Of a stretch of 7,819 nt of DNA, positions 1 to 6,871 are shown piece after piece. Below the pieces are notes generated by a model. That model was not told where the DNA came from. It searched no databases and worked only from the letters and a program-made list of their open reading frames with translations. The DNA is from Planctomycetota bacterium. GTDB lineage: Bacteria > Planctomycetota > B129-G9. A program made the translations under genes and the position numbers. The stretch lies in assembly GCA_030607235.1 (NCBI GenBank), contig JAUWEX010000042.1, positions 1 to 7,819 on the forward strand, written 5' to 3'. Numbering within the stretch: the stretch's first letter is position 1; each line of letters begins with the position of its first letter.

Positions 1-843
1 GTCGAATGGGCGCGCCGGCGCGGCGAACCGGAGCGGTGGAAGGACTACTGGCTCGACGCCGATACCAAGATCGTCCACTTCATCGGCAAGGACAACATCG
101 TCTTCCACGCGCTGGTCTTCCCCGCGACGCTCATGGGCCAGGGCGGCTACGTGCTGCCGACCAACGTGCCCGCCAACGAGTTTCTCACGTTCGGCGGCGA
201 GAAGGGCAGCAAGTCCAAAGGCAACGCGATCACCGTGCCGGAGTATCTCGAAAAACACCCGGCCGACATGATACGCTACTACCTCACGATCAACGCGCCG
301 GAGGTCAAGGACGCGAATTTCACGTGGGACGATTTCGCGGCGCGCAACAACGACGAACTGGCCGACGTGTTCGGCAACCTCTACCACCGCATCCAGACCT
401 TCGCGCACAAATACTTCGACGGCAGGATGCCCGCGGACGTGCCGCAGGACTCGCCGGTGCTGCAACAGGCTCGCCGCACGAAGGAAAAATTCGACGCGCT
501 GATCGCCAATTTTGAGATACGCGAGGCGATGCGCGAGGTGCTGGCGCTGGGGCGCTGGGGCAACAAATTTTTCGACGACGAAAAACCGTGGGCCTCGCGC
601 AAGGAGGACATGGAGCGGTGCGGTGCGGCGATCGCGGCGGGCCTGGAGTTGTGCGCGGCGCTGGCGGTGCTGATGTGGCCGTGTATGCCGTTCTCGGCGC
701 AAAAACTCTGGGAGATGTTGGCGCTCGACGGCGAGATCGACCAGGACGGATGGAAACGGCTGGGCGAGCCGATGCTCGCGAAGGGCCACAAACTAAACAA
801 ACCCGAAATCCTCTTTCGGAAAATCGAAACGGTGCCGACATGA
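1..843 (+). CDS. metG: Methionyl-tRNA synthetase, C-terminal part (5' end cut by window)
   Basis: Class I aminoacyl-tRNA synthetase that charges tRNA-Met with methionine in the cytoplasm. The 280 visible residues begin inside the catalytic domain, with the segment HFIGKDNIVFH followed by FPATLMGQG, both typical of MetRS. The KMSKS signature loop appears as KGSKS at bases 202-216, followed by KGNAI. Next comes the helical anticodon-binding domain. It contains FGNLYHR near fragment residues 130-136, resembling the Asn/Arg pair that reads the CAU anticodon, and EKPW with Trp at residue 197, resembling the anticodon-stacking Trp. The protein ends at LFRKIE, the normal end of that domain, so the optional C-terminal Trbp111/EMAPII-like dimerisation domain is absent. 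The TGA stop overlaps the ATG of the next gene. Family assignment is firm; the catalytic N-terminus and zinc-binding region lie outside the window. Confidence 0.95.
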   Translation, partial: VEWARRRGEPERWKDYWLDADTKIVHFIGKDNIVFHALVFPATLMGQGGYVLPTNVPANEFLTFGGEKGSKSKGNAITVPEYLEKHPADMIRYYLTINAPEVKDANFTWDDFAARNNDELADVFGNLYHRIQTFAHKYFDGRMPADVPQDSPVLQQARRTKEKFDALIANFEIREAMREVLALGRWGNKFFDDEKPWASRKEDMERCGAAIAAGLELCAALAVLMWPCMPFSAQKLWEMLALDGEIDQDGWKRLGEPMLAKGHKLNKPEILFRKIETVPT

Positions 844-3668
844 AAAAAATCACCAAGGCGATTCTGGCCGCGCTGGCGGCCTGTGCGATCGGAGCGGCGG
901 GCTGCGAAAAAAAAGACGACGACCAGGACCTGCCCGACGCGCGGTATAAGCCGCAACACGACCGCACAATCGAAGCCCTGCCGCCGAAAGGCGAGCGGCA
1001 ACTGCTCCCGATCAAGGAGCGCGCCGAAGCGGCCGCAAAGGAAGCGGGCCAGTCCGAGAAGGATTACTCGGACGCAAAAAAAATCGTCGGGTGCCTGATC
1101 GCCTATAACTACAAAAAACGCAAGACCCTGGCCCGCGGCGGCGATCTCATAGAACGCAAAATGAGTCTGCCCGGCGGATACAGAGGCAATCGGCCGGTCG
1201 GCCGCGACGAGGCCGAAGAACTCATCGAACGACTCACGGCAAAGGGCAACTACGCGCTGGCCGTGATCGCCGAAGGCCTGCAAAGGAAAATTCCGAAGGA
1301 AGCGAAGATACAGATATTCCGCGCGCTGGAAAAATCCGACGCGGATCGGGCGATCGTCGACGATTTGCTTCTTTGGGGCATGGCGAGCGGAGACGCGGAC
1401 ATTCGGTACTGGGCCTACCTCTTCATCAGGAATGCCCAGGACGGCTCCGCGATCCTGCCGGGGCTGGTCGAGATCGCCGCGTCCGACGACACCCGACCTT
1501 CCGCGGCCAACTACTGTTTGATGCTGATATACGAGTTCCAGTACAAAAACGGCCTGGAGCCGATGCTGGCGAAGGAGCAACTCAAGGCGCTACGCGACCA
1601 ATACAAACGGCAGAAAAAACTGCTGAAAGAGGGCAGGAGCGATAGACGAAAAATAACCCACGAAACAACGGCGGTGCTGCTGGCGCGGGTCATCGCCGAA
1701 AGCAAAGACAGCAAAGTCAAAGCCGACCTCTGCGGGATACTCTGGGAAAAATTCATACGACCGGGAACCAACACCGAAGTGAACCGCCACCTTACGGCAC
1801 TGATAATGAGGTTCTTCGCCGACAAAAAAACCATCGAGGGCGCGGAAAGAATTTTGCTCAACATCGTTACGGCGCGGACCGTCGACGGCCAGCAGCCGCG
1901 GTATTACTGCGACGTTCGCGAGGCATTCCGCGCGCTGGGCGAGATCGCCGCGGCCAAGAAGGAAGAAGAGGACAAGGGCGAGATAGTCCACGCGCTGTCG
2001 CAGATGCTGGCGCGGCGGATAATGCCCGACATCGCGATGGAGGCCGCCGACGCGCTGGCCAACGCGGGCGGCGCGGGCGCGGTAACGGGCCTGCTGGAGG
2101 GCTGTCGCATCAACGACGATCCGCTCGTCAAACTCTACTGCGCGCGCGGGCTTGAGTGGATACTCCGCGACAAAAAAGCCGACGGCGAAAGCCTGCACCA
2201 AATCGTCAAGGAGACATTCGCGCGCTGGCCCTCGGAAAAGAACGAGCCGCTGATGGCAACGTGGATCAGGCTCCTCGGCGCGGCGCGCAACGGCGTGGCC
2301 GACGAAGAGGAAACCGGCAAGGCGATCGCCGACCTCAGAATGATCCTGCAGGAAATCGAGCGTAGCGCATGGATCCGCGGCATCGCCGCCGAGGAACTGG
2401 GCAACTACGACCTCAAGGAAGTCCGCGAGGCGTTGGTCCTCGAATACGGCAGGACCGACAACGCCGAGATTCACTACTTCATCATCAAGGCGCTGGGCAA
2501 GGTCGGCGACAGCAAGTCGGCGAGAATGATCATCTCCGTCGCGCTCAACGCCGACTCCGCCATAATAGAAGCGTGCTCGCGGAGCCTGGCGATGCTGCTG
2601 CGCGAGGGCGAATTCGGCCTCGACGACCTGATGACCATGTACACCGCGCCGGGTATCGGCCACGGCCAGAAGCGCAACCTTCTGGAATGCCTGGCGCACA
2701 TCGGCGGCGCCGACGACCCGAAAGCCGTCGACCCGGTCGACGAGATGCTGATTACCATATTCGCCAACGAGCAAAGCGAAGACCTCAAATCGCAGGCGCT
2801 GTACTTCATCAACCAGCGGTTCCGGCCCGGTGCGATGCCCGGGGAACTCGAAGGCGCGCTGACCTCGGCCCTGCGGAGCGGCCGGAAGGAGGCGTATTTC
2901 TTCGCCGTGATCCTGCTGACGAAACTCGGCAGCAAGGAATCGCTGCCGCTGATCGCGGGCCTTCTCGGCGAAAACGATATCGAATTGCCCGTGCGGCGCG
3001 CGGTCTACCAGGCGATGTACGCGATGGGCGGCGCGGACGAAATCCCCCTCATCCTCAACGACATAAAGGATTACGCCGTATTGAAAATCCTGAGCGATAG
3101 CCGCGCCTTTGCGCACGTGGAGGCGGCCAAAAACGCCGTCGCGATGTTCGAGATCGATCTGCGCCGCAAAGAAATCGCCGACCTGATCGACAACGCAACC
3201 GACGAGGACCTGCGCTTTGCGGCGATCCTCACGACGACCGACTTCGCGCCCGGCGAATTCGTCGACAGGCTGACCGCGATTCTCAAAAACGAAAAATCCT
3301 CGGCGCGCGCGATCGGCGCGACACTGATGGCCCTGGGCTTAAAAGGCCGCCGAGAGGTCTTGCCCGAAATCGCCGCGATGGTAAAATGCGACGATCCCGA
3401 ACTTGTCGCGGCGGCCGCATTCGCGCTGGGCAAACTTAGGGTGCTCGACGGCGCCGAGCCGCTGGTGGCGGCGCTCGCAAAAGAAAACGCCCTGCCCGAA
3501 CACCGGCGCAACCAGAACCTGATCGACTTAATCGTGGGTGCGCTGTCGAACGTCGCCGACGCACACATGTGGAAGATGGGCACGAGCGAAGAACACCGGG
3601 CCGAACGCATCAAGGCCCTCGGCGACGACGCGGCGGCGTGGCGCGTGTGGCTCGACGAAACGAAATAA
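840..3668 (+). CDS. Large HEAT-like-repeat lipoprotein, function unknown
   Basis: Predicted 942-residue lipoprotein. The reading frame is open from 588, but ATG at 840 is chosen because it gives a clean signal peptide: MKK, a hydrophobic Ala-rich core, then Cys22 in AAGC followed by the charged tether EKKDDDQ. A second lipobox-like LAAC at residues 12-15 makes the modified Cys ambiguous. The rest is almost entirely paired amphipathic helices resembling HEAT/armadillo repeats. Clear examples lie near residues 396-430 (PDIAMEAADALANAGG), 525-570 (VREALV to IIKALGKVGD), 718-740 (VRRAVYQAMYAMGG) and 822-880 (GATLMALGLKG to AAAFALGKLR). No catalytic motif is visible. Such scaffolds usually bind proteins, so a periplasmic or outer-membrane adaptor role is inferred only. 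The C-terminus has a short WRVWLDE motif. The start overlaps the metG stop by 4 bases with no good Shine-Dalgarno, suggesting translational coupling. Confidence 0.85.
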   Translation: MKKITKAILAALAACAIGAAGCEKKDDDQDLPDARYKPQHDRTIEALPPKGERQLLPIKERAEAAAKEAGQSEKDYSDAKKIVGCLIAYNYKKRKTLARGGDLIERKMSLPGGYRGNRPVGRDEAEELIERLTAKGNYALAVIAEGLQRKIPKEAKIQIFRALEKSDADRAIVDDLLLWGMASGDADIRYWAYLFIRNAQDGSAILPGLVEIAASDDTRPSAANYCLMLIYEFQYKNGLEPMLAKEQLKALRDQYKRQKKLLKEGRSDRRKITHETTAVLLARVIAESKDSKVKADLCGILWEKFIRPGTNTEVNRHLTALIMRFFADKKTIEGAERILLNIVTARTVDGQQPRYYCDVREAFRALGEIAAAKKEEEDKGEIVHALSQMLARRIMPDIAMEAADALANAGGAGAVTGLLEGCRINDDPLVKLYCARGLEWILRDKKADGESLHQIVKETFARWPSEKNEPLMATWIRLLGAARNGVADEEETGKAIADLRMILQEIERSAWIRGIAAEELGNYDLKEVREALVLEYGRTDNAEIHYFIIKALGKVGDSKSARMIISVALNADSAIIEACSRSLAMLLREGEFGLDDLMTMYTAPGIGHGQKRNLLECLAHIGGADDPKAVDPVDEMLITIFANEQSEDLKSQALYFINQRFRPGAMPGELEGALTSALRSGRKEAYFFAVILLTKLGSKESLPLIAGLLGENDIELPVRRAVYQAMYAMGGADEIPLILNDIKDYAVLKILSDSRAFAHVEAAKNAVAMFEIDLRRKEIADLIDNATDEDLRFAAILTTTDFAPGEFVDRLTAILKNEKSSARAIGATLMALGLKGRREVLPEIAAMVKCDDPELVAAAAFALGKLRVLDGAEPLVAALAKENALPEHRRNQNLIDLIVGALSNVADAHMWKMGTSEEHRAERIKALGDDAAAWRVWLDETK

Positions 3669-3720
3669 CGCGGGCGGCGGCAGGGTCGCCCTTACCGATA
3701 AAACAACGGGGCTTAACGAC

Positions 3721-4875
3721 ATGAAAGCGTATTTGGACAACAACGCTACGACGCCGATGGACCCGCGCGTGCTCGACGCGATGGTCGTCGCGTACCGCGA
3801 CTATTTCGGCAATCCCTCCAGCCTTCACGGATTCGGCCGCGAGGTCGCGCGGCACATCGACGAGGCCCGGCGGAAAATCGCGGAGTTGCTGGGCGTGAAC
3901 ACCGAAGAAATCGTCTTCACCGGCTCGGGTTCCGAGGCCGACAACGCCGCGCTCAAGGGCGTCGTCGCGGCGTCGAAGATAAAAAAACCGCACATCGTTA
4001 CCAGCGAGATCGAACATCCGGCCGTCTACGTAACCGCTCGCGTGCTGATGGAAGAATGCGGCGTGCGCGTAACGTATCTGCCGGTCTCCGGCGACGGGAC
4101 GGTCGACCCCGACGACGTGCGCCGGGCGATCGACGCCGACACCGCGATCGTGAGCATCATGCAGCTCAACAACGAAATCGGCTCGATCCAGCCGATCCGC
4201 GAGATCGCGCAGATCTGCGCGGAAAAGGAAGTCCCCTTTCACACCGACGCCGTCCAGAGCGTCGGTCGCATCCCGGTGAACTTCGGGGAACTCGGCGTGG
4301 ACCTCGCCTCGGTCGCGGCGCACAAATTCAACGGCCCCAAAGGTATCGGCTGCCTCTACCTCAAGAGCGGCACGCGCATCAAGCCATTCGTTACCGGCGG
4401 CGGACAGGAAGGCGGCCGCCGCGCCGGAACCCACAACTCGCCGGGCATCATCGGCATGGCGCGGGCGCTGGAACTGGCCGTGGACGAACTCGACGCGACG
4501 ATGGAAAAAGTCCGCGGAATGCGCGACCGCCTCGAAGCGGCGATCCTCGCCGAAGTGCCCGACTGCAAGGTCAACGGCTCCGGCGCGCAGCGCGTCTCCA
4601 GCACCAGCAACATCGCCTTCAAGGGCATCGAAAGCGAAGCGTTGCTGATAAAACTCGACCTTGCCGGAATCGCCGCGTCCGCCGGGTCGGCCTGCTCCAC
4701 GGGCACGGCCTCGGCGTCGCACGTGTTGATGGCGATGGGCCTGACGCAGCGCGAAGCCGCGTCGAGCATCCGCTTTTCGTTCGGCAAATTCAACACCGAC
4801 GCCGAAGTCGACTACGCGCTCGAAGTCATCCCAAAGGCCGTGGCTCAACTCCGCAAAATCTCGATTAACGCCTGA
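3721..4875 (+). CDS. nifS: Cysteine desulfurase, NifS/IscS family
   Basis: PLP-dependent enzyme that converts L-cysteine to L-alanine and carries the sulfur as a persulfide for Fe-S cluster assembly or tRNA thiolation. The 384 residues are the usual family length. Visible landmarks are the N-terminal YLDNNATTPMDP, TGSGSEADNAAL (residues 67-78, cofactor phosphate region), EHP with His99 stacking on PLP, HTDAVQ with Asp176 and Gln179, the PLP lysine Lys202 in AAHKFNGPKGIG, RAGTHN (residues 234-239), the persulfide Cys325 in GSACSTG, and Arg351 for the substrate carboxylate. The GSACSTG loop followed by SHVLMAMG places it in the class I (NifS/IscS) group rather than SufS. The ATG is fixed by the conserved N-terminus, although its Shine-Dalgarno is poor. 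It lies 52 bases after the lipoprotein gene, probably in the same transcript. No iscU/nifU or regulator is in view, so nifS versus iscS is a label of convenience. Confidence 0.95.
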   Translation: MKAYLDNNATTPMDPRVLDAMVVAYRDYFGNPSSLHGFGREVARHIDEARRKIAELLGVNTEEIVFTGSGSEADNAALKGVVAASKIKKPHIVTSEIEHPAVYVTARVLMEECGVRVTYLPVSGDGTVDPDDVRRAIDADTAIVSIMQLNNEIGSIQPIREIAQICAEKEVPFHTDAVQSVGRIPVNFGELGVDLASVAAHKFNGPKGIGCLYLKSGTRIKPFVTGGGQEGGRRAGTHNSPGIIGMARALELAVDELDATMEKVRGMRDRLEAAILAEVPDCKVNGSGAQRVSSTSNIAFKGIESEALLIKLDLAGIAASAGSACSTGTASASHVLMAMGLTQREAASSIRFSFGKFNTDAEVDYALEVIPKAVAQLRKISINA

Positions 4876-4954
4876 ATCTGAAAGGGACACTTCCTCCTTC
4901 GCGAAGCGCGGCAAGACCGTCCGCATCAGGCGGAAAGGGATGTGTCCCTCTCAG
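4876..4954. repeat. Left hairpin repeat of an AT-richer cassette
   Basis: An imperfect inverted repeat begins one base after the desulfurase stop. CTGAAAGGGACAC (4878-4890) pairs with GTGTCCCTCTCAG (4942-4954) over 13 positions with one mismatch. The arms extend inward weakly. The loop holds two smaller palindromes: CTTCGCGAAG (4897-4906) and TCCGC/GCGGA (4920-4924 with 4930-4934). There is no T-run after it, so it is not a standard intrinsic terminator, though it may stabilise the 3' end of the upstream message. Its first 12 bases recur inverted at 5709-5720. A REP-like or MITE-like dispersed element is the likeliest reading. Confidence 0.65.
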
Positions 4955-4999
4955 ACTATCGGATTAGGTGATAATACACCAAAGTAAACCAGGCTGCAT

Positions 5000-5005
5000 A
5001 AGGAG
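5000..5005 (+). promoter_or_regulatory. Strong Shine-Dalgarno for the cassette lipoprotein
   Basis: AAGGAG lies six bases before the ATG at 5012. It is the best ribosome-binding site on the plus strand here and fixes this start. The two preceding downstream genes of the metG unit have no comparable site. Confidence 0.75.
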
Positions 5006-5011
5006 AATTAC

Positions 5012-5629
5012 ATGATCAGATATATACTTGTGTTATCCGTGGGAGTGTTTGTCTCGACGTTTCTTATGGGATGTTCCGGGCCGGTAACGTTCACGCCCGA
5101 TTCGGTGGTCATGATTTACGGCTATTCCGATGACACATATAAATTGGAATACAGGTTTACCAAAGAAGAAGCCGCGGCGATCTGCGAAAAACTGAATTCG
5201 TATCGTGTCGAGAGAATTCGTGTTATGGATGCAACTTGGTATCTTTGCAGGATCGAGATTTCCGCGACCGATTCGATGAAACAATTAAACATTCTGCAGG
5301 GAAACAGGCTTTGCGTATACAATCTTGACGATAGGGATGAGGAAAGTTACCGGATCATAGTGGATGGTTTTTTCGATCTGATCAAAAAACGCTTGTATGC
5401 GTTGGAGATCGAATATCTTGGTGAATATCCCCTTGAAACAATATCCGGGAATATCCTTAGTTCAAGATTAGATTTAGCACTAGAAAGAGCATGTGAGGAA
5501 CTGGGCCTGACATTTTGGGCGGACTCCGGCGATGTTAACGCTTTGCGCAGGTTTCAGGAATGGTACAAGGAAAACAAGGACAAAATCAAGTGGGATGAAA
5601 AACAGAACAAATATATCGTTACGGAATAA
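5012..5629 (+). CDS. Small orphan lipoprotein in an AT-richer stretch
   Basis: A 205-residue protein that I do not recognise. It begins with a type II signal peptide: Arg3, a hydrophobic stretch at residues 4-19, and the lipobox LMGC with Cys21 as the predicted lipidated residue. The mature part looks like a mixed alpha/beta domain with alternating strands and helices, such as YKLEYRFTKEEAAAICEKL (residues 43-61) and a helix at 117-133. It closes with a charged tail containing FQEWYKENKDKIKWDEKQ (residues 181-198). Four further cysteines sit at 58, 79, 101 and 161. Base and codon use differ from the neighbours: 24 of 60 bases at 5401-5460 are G or C, against 47 of 60 at 4081-4140, and TTA, ATA and AGA codons are common. 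The gene has its own Shine-Dalgarno and terminator and lies between related inverted repeats, suggesting independent expression and possible transfer. Coding status is well supported; function is unknown. Confidence 0.85.
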   Translation: MIRYILVLSVGVFVSTFLMGCSGPVTFTPDSVVMIYGYSDDTYKLEYRFTKEEAAAICEKLNSYRVERIRVMDATWYLCRIEISATDSMKQLNILQGNRLCVYNLDDRDEESYRIIVDGFFDLIKKRLYALEIEYLGEYPLETISGNILSSRLDLALERACEELGLTFWADSGDVNALRRFQEWYKENKDKIKWDEKQNKYIVTE

Positions 5630-5641
5630 GTGCCATAAACG

Positions 5642-5688
5642 ATAGAACTCATAAAAGAGGAGCTTCGGCTCCTCTTTTTTTGTTCTAT
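5642..5688 (+). terminator. Rho-independent terminator with UUCG loop
   Basis: AAAAGAGGAGC (5653-5663) pairs perfectly with GCTCCTCTTTT (5668-5678) across a TTCG tetraloop. The run of seven T at 5675-5681 completes a classic intrinsic terminator 13 bases after the lipoprotein stop. A further outer pair, ATAGAAC (5642-5648) with GTTCTAT (5682-5688), encloses it. Read on the minus strand the same stem is followed by only four T, so it may act weakly as a backstop for the convergent murB-ddl transcript. Confidence 0.92.
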
Positions 5689-5696
5689 GAATTGCC

Positions 5697-5720
5697 GAGA
5701 GGGATATATCCCTTTCAGAT
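5697..5720. repeat. Right palindromic repeat of the cassette
   Basis: A compact palindrome centred on GGGATATATCCC (5701-5712) with the arm CCCTTTCAGAT to its right. On the minus strand it reads ATCTGAAAGGGA then TATATCCCTCTC. The first 12 bases are identical to 4876-4887, and TCCCTCTC also occurs in the right arm of the left repeat. It therefore looks like a shorter copy of the same element in opposite orientation, lacking the internal ~50 bases. Confidence 0.6.
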
Positions 5721-5728
5721 AGGATGCA

Positions 5729-5834
5729 GTCCGCATTGGGCGGACAGCCTGCCTGCGGAAAAGATCGTCAACAACACAGCACTCTTGCCCAAATCGTCAG
5801 TGAGTGAAAGCGAAGCGCTCCGGGCGATAGCCCG
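5729..5834. other. Hairpin-rich convergent intergenic segment
   Basis: This gap lies between the right repeat and the 3' end of ddl. GTCCGC (5729-5734) pairs with GCGGAC (5740-5745) around a five-base loop, echoing the TCCGC/GCGGA stem inside the left repeat. CGGGC (5821-5825) pairs with GCCCG (5830-5834) around GATA. Neither is followed by a T-run on either strand. They may be 3'-end structures of the murB-ddl message or REP-like debris. I see no convincing coding frame here. Confidence 0.4.
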
Positions 5835-5860
5835 TAGCAAGCGGGTCTTGGAATGAGTGG

Positions 5861-6823
5861 CTACTTCCCTATTGCCTCTAGGCGCTGCCTGGTTGCCTGG
5901 CGGCGTTGCCTGGCCATTGTCGCTATCTTGTCGCACAGGACCGGAAACGCGATGCCCGCGGTTGCCGCCGCCATCGGCAGCAGGCTCCTTTCGGTGAAGC
6001 CGGGGACGGTGTTGGCTTCGATGAAATACGGCCTGCCGCCGGCGTCCAGCAAAAAATCCACCCGCGCGAAATCGCGGCAGCCCAGCGCGCGAAACGCCGC
6101 CAGTCCCATCTCCTGAACGCGCTCGTAGGTCTCGTCGTCCAGGCCCGCGTCGGTGAGGTACTGCGTGCCGGAGTCGCCGTATTTCGCCTCGTAGTCGTAG
6201 AATTCGCGCATCGGACAGACCTCGACGATGGGCAGCGGCGTCGCGCCCAGCACGCCGACGTATAACTCGCGGCCCGCGATGAATTTTTCGACCAGCACGT
6301 CGCCGTATTCGACGGCCTTGCGGATGCCGTCGAGAATGCCTTGCTCGTCGCTTGCGATGCTCACGCCGACGCTGGAGCCTTCGGCGCGGGGCTTGATGAC
6401 GACAGGCCCGCCGAGGGGCCTGGCCGCGGCGAGGTATTCCTTGTCGCTGTGTTTGGAGCAGAACAGCACGTGCTGCGCGGTCGGGATGCGCGCGGCGGCG
6501 AGGGCCTCCTTTGCGGCGGCCTTGTCCATGCAGAGGCGGCTGGTCTGCGCGTCGCAGCCGGTGAACGCCAGATCGCGTTCCTGCATGAGCGCCTGGAGCG
6601 TGCCGTCTTCGCCGAAGCCGCCGTGCAGCGCGACGAAGAAGACGTCGAAGGGGCGGTCGAGTTCGGGGATGTCGAGCGAGGTAACGTCGACGAATTCCGC
6701 GCGCCAGTTCATTTTGCGCAGGGCCTCGCAAACGGCGCGGCCGGATCTGAGCGAGACTTCGCGCTCGGACGAGACACCGCCCGCGAGGACGGCGACCGAG
6801 GGTCTGTCGGTATCGTTGGTCAT
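5861..6823 (-). CDS. ddl: D-alanine--D-alanine ligase
   Basis: ATP-grasp enzyme that joins two D-alanines for the peptidoglycan pentapeptide in the cytoplasm. The 320 residues match the usual Ddl length. Visible motifs in order are LAGGVSSEREVSL with Glu20 (binds the first D-Ala), LHGGFGEDGTLQ (residues 67-77), DKAAAKEALAAARIPT (100-115), VVIKPRAEGSSVGV with the ATP lysine Lys144 and Ser150/Ser151, the lid segment around YDYEAKYGDSGTQY (209-222), and the magnesium site: RVDF with Arg254 and Asp256, then Glu269 and Asn271 in FIEANTVPG. The end, SLLPMAAATAGI, is also standard. The motif EAN replaces the commoner EIN; the metal ligands are intact. The ATG lies 48 bases after the murB stop, with only a weak GGA upstream. 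The C-terminal tail is basic and encoded partly by three TGCCTGG copies. No ftsQ follows. Confidence 0.96.
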   Translation of the reverse strand: MTNDTDRPSVAVLAGGVSSEREVSLRSGRAVCEALRKMNWRAEFVDVTSLDIPELDRPFDVFFVALHGGFGEDGTLQALMQERDLAFTGCDAQTSRLCMDKAAAKEALAAARIPTAQHVLFCSKHSDKEYLAAARPLGGPVVIKPRAEGSSVGVSIASDEQGILDGIRKAVEYGDVLVEKFIAGRELYVGVLGATPLPIVEVCPMREFYDYEAKYGDSGTQYLTDAGLDDETYERVQEMGLAAFRALGCRDFARVDFLLDAGGRPYFIEANTVPGFTERSLLPMAAATAGIAFPVLCDKIATMARQRRQATRQRLEAIGK

Positions 6824-6871
6824 TTTCGGATTCCGTAATTTTTGTGTTGTGAATTTTCTTCGCGTCGGGCG

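Noticed and set aside
588..839. An upstream extension of the large lipoprotein frame within metG
   Set aside because: The extension would overlap the conserved anticodon-binding domain of metG and bury the signal peptide. ATG at 840 gives a proper lipoprotein N-terminus.
381..1580. Long minus-strand open frames opposite metG and the large lipoprotein gene, including another at 1590-3116
   Set aside because: They lie antisense to strongly supported genes, have Arg/Val/His-rich compositions typical of GC-rich shadow frames, and show no motif or ribosome site.
3672..3691. GGGCG/CGCCC inverted repeat between the lipoprotein gene and nifS, considered as a terminator
   Set aside because: The stem is only five pairs with a ten-base loop and no T-run follows. 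Such pairs are expected by chance at this base composition.
4876..4877. AT dinucleotides flanking the 10-base inverted repeat as a target-site duplication
   Set aside because: AT is its own complement and simply extends the inverted repeat to 12 bases, so it cannot be told apart from part of the repeat. Two bases is also too short to be meaningful.
4969..4975. TGATAAT as a -10 box for the cassette lipoprotein
   Set aside because: The hexamer is plausible, but no -35-like sequence lies 16-18 bases upstream; that place is occupied by the repeat arm. Not strong enough to annotate.
5821..5834. CGGGC/GCCCG hairpin as a terminator for the murB-ddl transcript
   Set aside because: On the minus strand the stem is followed by mixed sequence without a T-run, so intrinsic termination is not supported.
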